Below are positions 1 through 6,072 of a stretch of DNA of 6,455 bases, piece by piece. Numbering within the stretch: position 1 is the stretch's first letter; each line of letters starts with the position of its first letter. Source of the stretch: Burkholderiaceae bacterium. GTDB lineage: Bacteria > Pseudomonadota > Gammaproteobacteria > Burkholderiales > Burkholderiaceae. The stretch covers positions 1 through 6,455 of the forward strand of contig JAKONL010000190.1 in NCBI GenBank assembly GCA_022701965.1, in the 5' to 3' direction. The notes beneath the pieces are model-generated. The model was not told the origin of the DNA. It saw only the letters and a program-made list of their open reading frames with translations, and did not search any database. A program made the position numbers and the translations under genes.

Positions 1-6
1 GCCACG

Positions 7-483
7 ATGCCTGGGCCGCTCAGCTGGTCCGATTCGATGCTGCTCGGAGACCCGAGCCTCGACGACGAGCACCAGCGCCTCGTCGCACTGATCGCCCGGC
101 TGCAGGAGGCGTCCAACGAGGACCTTCCGTTTGCGTTGAAGGCGGTCCTCGACGACGCCACGGCGCATTTCTCGGCTGAGAACGAATTGATGACGGCGAC
201 CGGCTTCCCGCCCCGCGACTGCCATATCAAGGAACACGAAGCCGTGCTCAGCACGCTGCGCGGTGTCGCTGTGCGCTTGGCACGAGGCGACCACGAGGTC
301 GTGCGGCGCCTGTCGGGCGAACTGGCGGCGTGGTTCCCCAGGCATGTCCAGCACCTCGATTCGGCGCTGTCGCACTGGCTGTGCAAGTTGCAGCACGGCG
401 CCAAGCCTGTTGTCCTCCACCTCGGTGGCAAGAGGGGGAGCGCGAGCCCAGGCCGTCGCGACGCCGCGCCTGCCGGCGCCTGA
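7..483 (+). CDS. Bacteriohemerythrin (single-domain hemerythrin)
   Basis: A 158-residue O2-binding diiron protein of the bacteriohemerythrin family, expected to be cytosolic. All seven family ligands are visible: His22 (LDDEH), His54 and Glu58 (HFSAE), His73 and His77 (CHIKEH), and His113 and Asp118 in the H-x4-D motif (WFPRHVQHLD). The N-terminal W-S-D-S-M-x-L-G-D stretch is also typical. The domain ends near residue 130; the last ~28 residues are a basic, Ala/Gly/Pro-rich tail with no recognisable motif. The reading frame is open to the left edge, so an upstream start cannot be excluded, but ATG at 7 places the first His at the usual distance from the N-terminus. Family roles include O2 storage, delivery or sensing; which applies here is unknown. 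It ends 37 bases before the dioxygenase gene with no terminator between, so read-through into that cluster is possible. Confidence 0.9.
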   Translation: MPGPLSWSDSMLLGDPSLDDEHQRLVALIARLQEASNEDLPFALKAVLDDATAHFSAENELMTATGFPPRDCHIKEHEAVLSTLRGVAVRLARGDHEVVRRLSGELAAWFPRHVQHLDSALSHWLCKLQHGAKPVVLHLGGKRGSASPGRRDAAPAGA

Positions 484-520
484 TTTCGATTCAACAACGC
501 ATACACCACGAGAAAAATCC

Positions 521-1840
521 ATGATGACTTCGGAAGAAAACGATCTGCTCTGCCGCGTTGAAGGCACGGCGCCCATGGGACAGCTGATGCGACGCCACTG
601 GACGCCCGTATGTCTGGTGGAAGAGGTGAGTGAGCCCGATGGCACGCCCGTCAAGGCTCGTGTCTTCGGCGAGGACCTGGTGGTGTTCCGGGACACCGAC
701 GGTCGACTGGGCGTGATGGACGAGCACTGCCCGCACCGCCGTGCGTCGCTGGTCTATGGCCGCAACGAAGAAGGCGGTCTGCGCTGCCTCTACCACGGCT
801 GGAAGATGGACGTCGATGGCAACGTGTTGGAGATGGCTTCGGAGCCCGCCGCCAGCGGCATGGCCGAGAAGGTCAAGCACACCGCCTATCCGACGAGCGA
901 GTGGGGCGGCCTGGTCTGGGCCTACATGGGTCCGAAGGACGACGTGCCGGCGTTCAGGCCGCCGGCCTGGGCGCCCACGGCCGAGACGCGCGTGAGCATC
1001 GCCAAGGTGCTGCTGCCGTGCAATTGGGCGCAAATCCTGGAAGGCGCCATCGATTCGGCACACAGCTCCAGCCTGCATTCGTCGGACATGGTGCCGGCCC
1101 GCGTGGATGGCGCCAAGGCGACCGCGAACACCTGGCTGCGGCCCTCCACCGACAAGGCGCCGCGCATGCAGGTGCAGCGCACCGGCTATGGCTTCCGCTA
1201 TGCCGCGCTGCGCCGGCCGCTGACCAACGCCGCCGTGAACGACTACGTGCGCTCGACCGTCTTCGTCGCCCCGGCCACTGCGCTGATCCCGCCCAACAAC
1301 CTCTACAACGTGGCGAACATCAACGTGCCGATGGACGACACGAACACCGCGTTCTATTTCATCGCCTGGGGTCATCCCGCGCAGACGCCGGAGACCGAGA
1401 CCTGGCGGCGCTTCCTGCGGCAGACCGTGGGCGTCGACCTGGACGCCCGGTACCGCCCCCTGCGCACGATGGAAAACATGTTCTGGCAGGACCGCAACGC
1501 CATGAAGGCCGGCAACTTCACCGGCATCACCGGCTTTCCAAACCAGGATGTGGCCATGTGGCTGACCATGGGTCCGATCGCCGACCGGACGCACGACCGG
1601 CTGGGTGCCAGCGACCTGGCGATCGTGGAGTTCCGCAAGCAGATGCTGGAGGCCGTGCGCGCCTTCGCGCAGGGGGCGCCAGCCATCGGCACGGGCGCCG
1701 AGGCCGCCACGCCGGCGGTCTGCGCGTTCCAGGCGATCGTGCCCAAGTCCACGGACTGGCGGGTCCACGAGACCCGCTTCATCTGGCACGACGGCGTGGA
1801 CCACCCCGAATTCGAAGACTCCTATTCCGTGAAGGCCTGA
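521..1840 (+). CDS. ophA2: Phthalate 4,5-dioxygenase, Rieske oxygenase component
   Basis: Terminal oxygenase (439 residues) that, by family, inserts O2 into phthalate to give cis-4,5-dihydro-4,5-dihydroxyphthalate in the cytosol. The N-terminal Rieske [2Fe-2S] domain has Cys70-Pro-His72 and Cys89-x2-His92 (CPHRR...CLYHGWK). The catalytic domain has the mononuclear iron motif D-x2-H-x4-H: Asp178, His181 and His186; Asp343 in NQDVAMW is the likely third ligand. Asp178 has the same number as the bridging aspartate studied in Burkholderia phthalate dioxygenase, and length and N-terminus (MMTSEENDLLCR) also fit that enzyme. ATG at 521 is preferred because the frame open upstream lies inside the hemerythrin gene and has no family resemblance; ATG at 524 is the only close alternative. 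The ribosome site is weak (A-rich GAGAAAAAT). No separate ferredoxin gene is present, as expected for this two-component class. Isophthalate or another phthalate-like acid is a less likely substrate. Confidence 0.93.
   Translation: MMTSEENDLLCRVEGTAPMGQLMRRHWTPVCLVEEVSEPDGTPVKARVFGEDLVVFRDTDGRLGVMDEHCPHRRASLVYGRNEEGGLRCLYHGWKMDVDGNVLEMASEPAASGMAEKVKHTAYPTSEWGGLVWAYMGPKDDVPAFRPPAWAPTAETRVSIAKVLLPCNWAQILEGAIDSAHSSSLHSSDMVPARVDGAKATANTWLRPSTDKAPRMQVQRTGYGFRYAALRRPLTNAAVNDYVRSTVFVAPATALIPPNNLYNVANINVPMDDTNTAFYFIAWGHPAQTPETETWRRFLRQTVGVDLDARYRPLRTMENMFWQDRNAMKAGNFTGITGFPNQDVAMWLTMGPIADRTHDRLGASDLAIVEFRKQMLEAVRAFAQGAPAIGTGAEAATPAVCAFQAIVPKSTDWRVHETRFIWHDGVDHPEFEDSYSVKA
1831..1835 (+). promoter_or_regulatory. 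Shine-Dalgarno site for the decarboxylase gene, inside the end of ophA2
   Basis: GAAGG lies 9 bases before the ATG at 1845, within the last sense codons of the oxygenase gene. This position supports the 1845 start and suggests translational coupling of the two genes. Confidence 0.55.
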
Positions 1841-1844
1841 TCCC

Positions 1845-2834
1845 ATGAGCAAGCTCCAGCTCTCCGTCGCCATGGGCGACTACGACCGCACGCGGGCGCT
1901 GTTCGACGGCCGGGTGCAGATCGACGGTGTCGATCCGGTCTACATGCTGCTCAACCCGGAGGAGATGTTCTTCCGCGCCATGCGCAGCGTCGACTTCGAC
2001 GTCACCGAACTCTCGTTCTCCAGTTACCTGGTCAAGCATTCGCGCGGCGAGTGCCCGTACATCGCGCTGCCGGTGTTCCTGTCGCGGGCCTTCCGCCACA
2101 CGTCGATCTACGTGCGCAAGGACCGCATCGGCCAGCCGGCCGACCTGAAGGGCAAGCGCATCGGCCTGCCCGAATACCAGCTCACCGCCAACGTCTGGGC
2201 GCGCGCGATCCTGGAGGACGACTTCGGCGTGTCTCCCTCGGACGTGACCTGGGTGCGCGGCGGCATCGAGACGCCCGGCCGACCCGAAAAGGTCAAGCTG
2301 CAGCTGCCCGGCGATATCCGCATCGAACAGGCGCCGGCAGACACGACGATCTCCGAGCTGCTCGACCGGGGCGACATCGACGGCTTCATGGCCCCCCGAC
2401 CCCCCAGCCGCGCCGCGCTCGCCAACCCGAACATCGGCTGGCTGTTCGACGATCCGACGGCCGTCGCCAAGGACTATTTCCGCCGCACGGGCGTGTTTCC
2501 GATCATGCATGTCGCCGCCATCCGCAAGGAGCTGGCCGAACGGCATCCGTGGCTGCCGGGTGCGCTCGTCAAGGCGTTCACGCAGTCGAAGGCGGCGGCG
2601 CTGCAGCTGCTCTCGGACACGTCGGCGACCAAGGTGACGCTGCCCTTCGTCGAGGAGCAGCTGCAGGCCGCGCGCGAGACCATGGGCGAGGACTTCTGGT
2701 CCTACGGCGTCGCTCCGGCACGCCGGACGCTCGAAGCCTTCGTGCGCACGCACCACGCCCAGGGCCTGTCGTCGCGCGAGGTCCCGGTCGAGGAACTGTT
2801 CCATCCCGCGACCTACGAGACCTACAGCATCTGA
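1845..2834 (+). CDS. ophC: 4,5-dihydroxyphthalate decarboxylase
   Basis: A 329-residue protein expected to decarboxylate 4,5-dihydroxyphthalate to protocatechuate. It resembles the Pht5/OphC decarboxylase family, whose fold is related to type 2 periplasmic binding proteins (NMT1/SsuA-like). The binding-protein-like signature is visible at residues 101-116 (LKGKRIGLPEYQLTAN), followed by WARAILEDDFGV; HPWLPGALVKAF from residue 234 and the C-terminal PVEELFHP are also typical. There is no signal peptide: the N-terminus MSKLQLSVAMGDYDRT is polar, so a cytosolic enzyme is favoured over a secreted binding protein. It starts 4 bases after the oxygenase stop with a good Shine-Dalgarno, so the two are co-expressed. 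Its presence is the best evidence that the oxygenase attacks the 4,5 positions of phthalate and not isophthalate or terephthalate. Automated annotation may label it an ABC transporter substrate-binding protein; the context argues against that. Confidence 0.88.
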   Translation: MSKLQLSVAMGDYDRTRALFDGRVQIDGVDPVYMLLNPEEMFFRAMRSVDFDVTELSFSSYLVKHSRGECPYIALPVFLSRAFRHTSIYVRKDRIGQPADLKGKRIGLPEYQLTANVWARAILEDDFGVSPSDVTWVRGGIETPGRPEKVKLQLPGDIRIEQAPADTTISELLDRGDIDGFMAPRPPSRAALANPNIGWLFDDPTAVAKDYFRRTGVFPIMHVAAIRKELAERHPWLPGALVKAFTQSKAAALQLLSDTSATKVTLPFVEEQLQAARETMGEDFWSYGVAPARRTLEAFVRTHHAQGLSSREVPVEELFHPATYETYSI

Positions 2835-2866
2835 CGCTCCCACTCCAAAAAAAGAGACACATCCCC

Positions 2867-3844
2867 ATGAAACGCAGAACCCTGGGCTGGCTGGCGGCCT
2901 CGACCGCCATCGCCTGTCTGAGCATCGCGTCATCGGCACATGCCGACGCCTTTCCCTCGCGCCCGATCAAGCTGGTGGTGCCGTACTCGCCGGGGGGCCT
3001 GCCCGACACCGTGGCGCGGATCCTCTCGCGGCCGCTCGGCGAAGCGCTGGGCCAGTCGGTGTTCGTCGAGAACAAGCCGGGCGCCGGCGGTGCCGCGGCG
3101 GCTTCCACGCTGACCCAGTCGCCGGCCGACGGCTACACGCTGCTGGTCACCGACGGTCCGATGCTGTCGATCACGCCGCTGCTGATCAAGAAGATGAGCT
3201 ACGACGCGATCGCCGACTTCGTGCCGGTCTCGTTGGTCGGCAAGGCCCCGCTGTTCCTGGCCGTCAACCCGAGCGTCAAGGCCGACACGCTCGACGAGCT
3301 GATCGCGCTGGCCAAGGCCAAACCCGGCGCGCTCAACTACGGGTCCTCGGGCACCGGCAGCATCCACCACCTGACGACCGAGGCCATGGGTTCGAAGCTG
3401 GGCATCGTCATGACGCACGTGCCGTTCCGCGGCAGCGCCAACTCGGTGCCGGCCATGATTGGCGGTCAGGTCGACATGGTGTTCGCCTCGCCGCCATCGC
3501 TGATGGGCTTCGTCAAGGCCGGCCAAGCCAAGCTGCTGGCCACGAACGGCGCCGCCCGCTCGCCACTGGCGCCGCAGATGCCGGCACTGGCCGAGAAGAT
3601 CCCGGGTTTCGAATTCGCCTTCAACGTCGCGGTGCTTGCGAAGACGGGCACGCCGGCCGTCGCCATCTCGCGCGTGAGCGGCGAGATCGCCCGCATCGTG
3701 AAGCGGCCTGACGTGATCGAGCAGCTGCGTCTGGCCGGCGTCGACCCGGTCGGCGGCTCGCCCGAGCAGCTCGCGCAGGCGTTGAAGAGCGAGACCGCGC
3801 GCGTCACCGATGCCGCCGGCCGCGCCAACCTGAAGGCCGAGTGA
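2867..3844 (+). CDS. Bug/TctC-family tripartite tricarboxylate transporter solute-binding protein
   Basis: A 325-residue periplasmic binding protein. Residues 1-26 form a Sec signal peptide (KRR, hydrophobic core, Ala24-His25-Ala26 cleavage site before DAFPSRP), leaving a mature protein of about 299 residues, the usual Bug size. Family hallmarks follow: PSRPIKLVVPYSPGG at 30-44, NKPGAGG, NYGSSGTGS from residue 157, HVPFRGS from residue 184, then GGQVDMVF. The frame is open far upstream, but only ATG 2867 gives a signal peptide at the N-terminus. The ribosome site is weak (AAAGAGA, about 9 bases away). Bug proteins bind carboxylates and sometimes amides or aromatic acids; TctC-type proteins serve in terephthalate and isophthalate uptake in Comamonas. 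Phthalate or a related diacid is therefore the inferred ligand. No TctA or TctB membrane subunit is in the window, so it may work with a distant transporter or, as proposed for some Bug proteins, in sensing. Confidence 0.92.
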   Translation: MKRRTLGWLAASTAIACLSIASSAHADAFPSRPIKLVVPYSPGGLPDTVARILSRPLGEALGQSVFVENKPGAGGAAAASTLTQSPADGYTLLVTDGPMLSITPLLIKKMSYDAIADFVPVSLVGKAPLFLAVNPSVKADTLDELIALAKAKPGALNYGSSGTGSIHHLTTEAMGSKLGIVMTHVPFRGSANSVPAMIGGQVDMVFASPPSLMGFVKAGQAKLLATNGAARSPLAPQMPALAEKIPGFEFAFNVAVLAKTGTPAVAISRVSGEIARIVKRPDVIEQLRLAGVDPVGGSPEQLAQALKSETARVTDAAGRANLKAE

Positions 3845-3849
3845 AAGGG
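3844..3849 (+). promoter_or_regulatory. Shine-Dalgarno site for the reductase gene
   Basis: AAAGGG overlaps the last base of the preceding TGA stop (3842-3844) and sits 5 bases before the ATG at 3855. It supports that start and tight coupling to the binding-protein gene. Confidence 0.55.
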
Positions 3850-3854
3850 CGCCC

Positions 3855-4826
3855 ATGACCGACATCCAGACCCACGCCGATACCCAGATGCCGCTGCGCG
3901 TCGCCCGCGCCTACGACGTCGCCGACGGCATCCGCAGTTTCGAGCTGGTGCAGCCCGACGGTAGCGAGCTGCCGCCATTCACGCCCGGCTCGCACGTGAA
4001 GGTGCAGACGCCCAGCGGCGCGATGCGCAAGTATTCGCTGTCCAACGATCCGGCCGAGCGCGATCGCTACGTCATCACCGTCAAGCGCGATGCCGCCGGA
4101 CAGGGCGGCTCGGTCAGCATGCACGACGACGTGAAGGAGGGCGACACCCTGCCGACCTCCGTGCCCGACAACGCCTTCCCCCTGGTCGACAAGGCGAAGG
4201 GCTACCTGTTCATCGCCGGCGGCATCGGTATCACGCCGATCCTGTCGATGATCCGTTCGTTCGGCGAGTTGCCGCCGGCGCCGTGGAAGCTGTTTTACCT
4301 GACCCGGTCGCCGGCCGGTACCGCGTTCCTGGACGATCTGAGCCAGCCGGAACTGAAGAAACAGGTGCGCATCCATCACGACCAGGGCGATCCGGCGCGC
4401 ACCTTCGATCTGTGGCCGGCGCTCGAGAAGCCGAACACGGCACATGTCTACTGCTGCGGCCCGCGACCGCTGATGGAGGCCGTGCGCGACATGACCGGCC
4501 ATTGGTCGCCGGCCAACGTGCATTTCGAGAGTTTCAACGAGGGCGGCGGCGTGCGTCCGGACGACCGGCCGTTCAAGGTCAAGCTGGCGCGCAGCGGCGG
4601 CGAATACGACGTGCCGGTGGGCCAGTCAATCCTCTCGGTGCTGCGCGAGCACGGGTGCGACACGGCGTCGTCGTGCGAGAGCGGTACCTGCGGCACGTGC
4701 CGCACGGGATTGCTTGGCGGCGAGGCCGATCACCGCGACATGGTGTTGATGCCCGAGGAGGTGGAGCGCCAGATCATGATCTGCGTCTCGCGCGCCAGAT
4801 CGCCTGAACTGGTGCTCGATCTGTGA
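3855..4826 (+). CDS. ophA1: Phthalate 4,5-dioxygenase reductase (FMN, NADH, [2Fe-2S])
   Basis: A 323-residue electron-transfer partner of the Rieske oxygenase, passing electrons from NADH through FMN to a plant-type [2Fe-2S] centre. Domain order is that of phthalate dioxygenase reductase (PDR/VanB family). The FMN-binding barrel has Arg58-Lys-Tyr60-Ser61-Leu-Ser. The NAD domain has [12 protein letters not shown] (121-132) and [14 protein letters not shown] (200-213). A C-terminal ferredoxin domain (about 240-323) has cluster cysteines Cys274, Cys279, Cys282 and Cys310 (CESGTCGTC ... C). The C-terminal segments [10 protein letters not shown] and [12 protein letters not shown] are very close to the structurally known Burkholderia enzyme. 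An extra Cys268 lies near the cluster. It starts 10 bases after the binding-protein stop, and its stop overlaps the next gene's start. It is separated from its oxygenase partner by two genes. A vanillate demethylase reductase is an alternative only on general family grounds; neighbours favour phthalate. Confidence 0.94.
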   Translation: MTDIQTHADTQMPLRVARAYDVADGIRSFELVQPDGSELPPFTPGSHVKVQTPSGAMRKYSLSNDPAERDRYVITVKRDAAGQGGSVSMHDDVKEGDTLPTSVPDNAFPLVDKAKGYLFIAGGIGITPILSMIRSFGELPPAPWKLFYLTRSPAGTAFLDDLSQPELKKQVRIHHDQGDPARTFDLWPALEKPNTAHVYCCGPRPLMEAVRDMTGHWSPANVHFESFNEGGGVRPDDRPFKVKLARSGGEYDVPVGQSILSVLREHGCDTASSCESGTCGTCRTGLLGGEADHRDMVLMPEEVERQIMICVSRARSPELVLDL

Positions 4827-6025
4827 CCGCGCCTGTGCCTGCGTCCGTGCCCGCGCCTCGGCAGATCCGCCTGGGTGTCGCCGGTCTGGGCCGGGCCTTC
4901 ACATTGATGCTGCCGACCCTGCTGAAGGACGGCCGGGTGCGGCTGGTGGCTGCCTGCGATCCGCGCGAAGAGGCCCGCGCCCGGTTCGCACGCGATTTCG
5001 ACGCGCCAGTCCATGCCGACATCGAAGGCCTCGCCGGCGATCCGGAGGTCGAGGCGATCTACATCGCCAGTCCGCACCAGTTCCACGCGGCGCAGACCCG
5101 GATCGCCGCGCGTCACGGCAAGCACGTCCTGGTCGAGAAGCCGATGGCGCTGTCGCTGGCCGAGTGCGACACCATGATCGAGGACTGCCGCGCGGCCGGC
5201 GTGCGGCTGATCGTCGGCCATTGCCACAGCTTCGATTCCCCGTACCTGCAGGCACGCGACATCATCGCCAGCGGTGAAGTCGGGCGGGTGCGCATGATCC
5301 AGGCGCTGAACTACACCGACTTCCTCTATCGGCCGCGGCGGCCCGAGGAGCTGCGGACCGAGGAGGGCGGCGGCGTGGTCTTCAGCCAGGCGGCGCATCA
5401 GGTCGACGTGGTGCGGCTGCTCGCCGGATCGGCGGTCACGCGGGTGCGCGCCGTCACCGGCGACTGGGACCCGACGCGCCCGACGCAGGGCGCCTATTCG
5501 GCCCTGATGTGGTTCGACGACGGCGCCTTCGCCAGCCTGGGCTACAGCGGCTACGGGCATTTCGATTCCGACGAATGGTGTGGCTGGATCGGCGAGATGG
5601 GTGCGGCCAAGTCGCCCGACGCCCATGGCGCGGCGCGTCGGCGACTGGCGGCGGTGGACTCCGCGCAGGACGAAGCGCGCCTCAAGGCCGCGGCCACCTA
5701 CGGCGGCGCGGATTACGTGCCGCAGCCGCCGGATGCCGGCGGGCGCTGGCACCAGCACTTCGGGCCCGTGGTGGTGTCGTGCGAGCGGGGTGACGTGCGG
5801 CCGATGCCCGACGGCACCTGGGTCTACGGCGATCGCGAGAAGGCGCAGCGGCCATTGACCGCGCCCCTCGTCCCTCGCTTCGAGGTGATCGACGAGCTGT
5901 TCAACGCCATCGTGCTCGGCCGGGCACCGCTGCACGACGGCGCGTGGGCCCGCTCGACGCTCGCCGTCTGCCTGGCGCTGCTGGCCTCGGCCGGCTCGAA
6001 CCAGGACGTGGAGCTTCCGGCATGA
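4823..6025 (+). CDS. ophB: Gfo/Idh/MocA-family dehydrogenase, probable 4,5-dihydro-4,5-dihydroxyphthalate dehydrogenase
   Basis: A 400-residue NAD(P)-dependent oxidoreductase, inferred to oxidise cis-4,5-dihydro-4,5-dihydroxyphthalate to 4,5-dihydroxyphthalate, the step between the oxygenase and the decarboxylase. The N-terminal Rossmann domain has Gly18-x2-Gly21-x-Gly23 (GVAGLG) and an acidic residue ending strand 2 (AACD46). The family Glu105-Lys106-Pro107 motif follows, then [16 protein letters not shown] with His192 as the probable catalytic histidine. Length and family match Pht4 of the Pseudomonas phthalate pathway. The start is taken as GTG at 4823, which overlaps the reductase stop (GTGA), implying translational reinitiation. 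In-frame GTG codons at 4835 and 4847 are alternatives, since the first ~13 residues are a loose Ala/Pro/Val stretch before the Rossmann strand and only a weak ribosome site (GGTG, 4811) is visible. Sequence alone identifies the superfamily; substrate is inferred from neighbours. Confidence 0.87.
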   Translation: MTAPVPASVPAPRQIRLGVAGLGRAFTLMLPTLLKDGRVRLVAACDPREEARARFARDFDAPVHADIEGLAGDPEVEAIYIASPHQFHAAQTRIAARHGKHVLVEKPMALSLAECDTMIEDCRAAGVRLIVGHCHSFDSPYLQARDIIASGEVGRVRMIQALNYTDFLYRPRRPEELRTEEGGGVVFSQAAHQVDVVRLLAGSAVTRVRAVTGDWDPTRPTQGAYSALMWFDDGAFASLGYSGYGHFDSDEWCGWIGEMGAAKSPDAHGAARRRLAAVDSAQDEARLKAAATYGGADYVPQPPDAGGRWHQHFGPVVVSCERGDVRPMPDGTWVYGDREKAQRPLTAPLVPRFEVIDELFNAIVLGRAPLHDGAWARSTLAVCLALLASAGSNQDVELPA

Positions 6026-6072
6026 GGCAACTGACACAATAGGAACGATCCTCCACTCCCTCTTTTTCGCCT

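Noticed and set aside
417..428. Perfect inverted repeat CCACC-TC-GGTGG near the hemerythrin 3' end, considered as a terminator
   Set aside because: The loop would be only two bases (or the stem three), it lies inside coding sequence and is not followed by a T-run.
263..520. Upstream extension of the oxygenase frame into the hemerythrin gene (86 extra codons)
   Set aside because: It reads in a different frame across a conserved hemerythrin domain, is Arg/Cys/Ser-rich without family resemblance, and ATG 521 matches the known phthalate dioxygenase N-terminus.
440..520. Sigma70 promoter for the operon just before ophA2
   Set aside because: No -35/-10 pair with acceptable match and spacing could be found by eye; the promoter may lie inside or upstream of the hemerythrin gene.
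491..1873. Long antisense open frame (about 460 codons) opposite the oxygenase gene
   Set aside because: It is a GC-rich shadow frame with His/Arg/Gly-heavy composition and no recognisable domain, opposite a gene with all catalytic motifs intact.
2051..2866. Upstream extension of the binding-protein frame through the decarboxylase gene
   Set aside because: The extension is an Arg/Gly/Ala-rich out-of-frame reading of the decarboxylase; the signal peptide begins exactly at ATG 2867.
2909..2917. Possible lipobox around Cys17 (AIAC) of the binding-protein signal peptide
   Set aside because: Position -3 is Ala rather than Leu, and a better signal peptidase I site (Ala-His-Ala before Asp27) follows at the expected distance, as in soluble Bug proteins.
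6026..6072. Intrinsic terminator after the dehydrogenase (AGGA/TCCT followed by a T-run at 6063-6067)
   Set aside because: The stem is only four base pairs and the T-run begins about ten bases after it, so a working terminator is unlikely.
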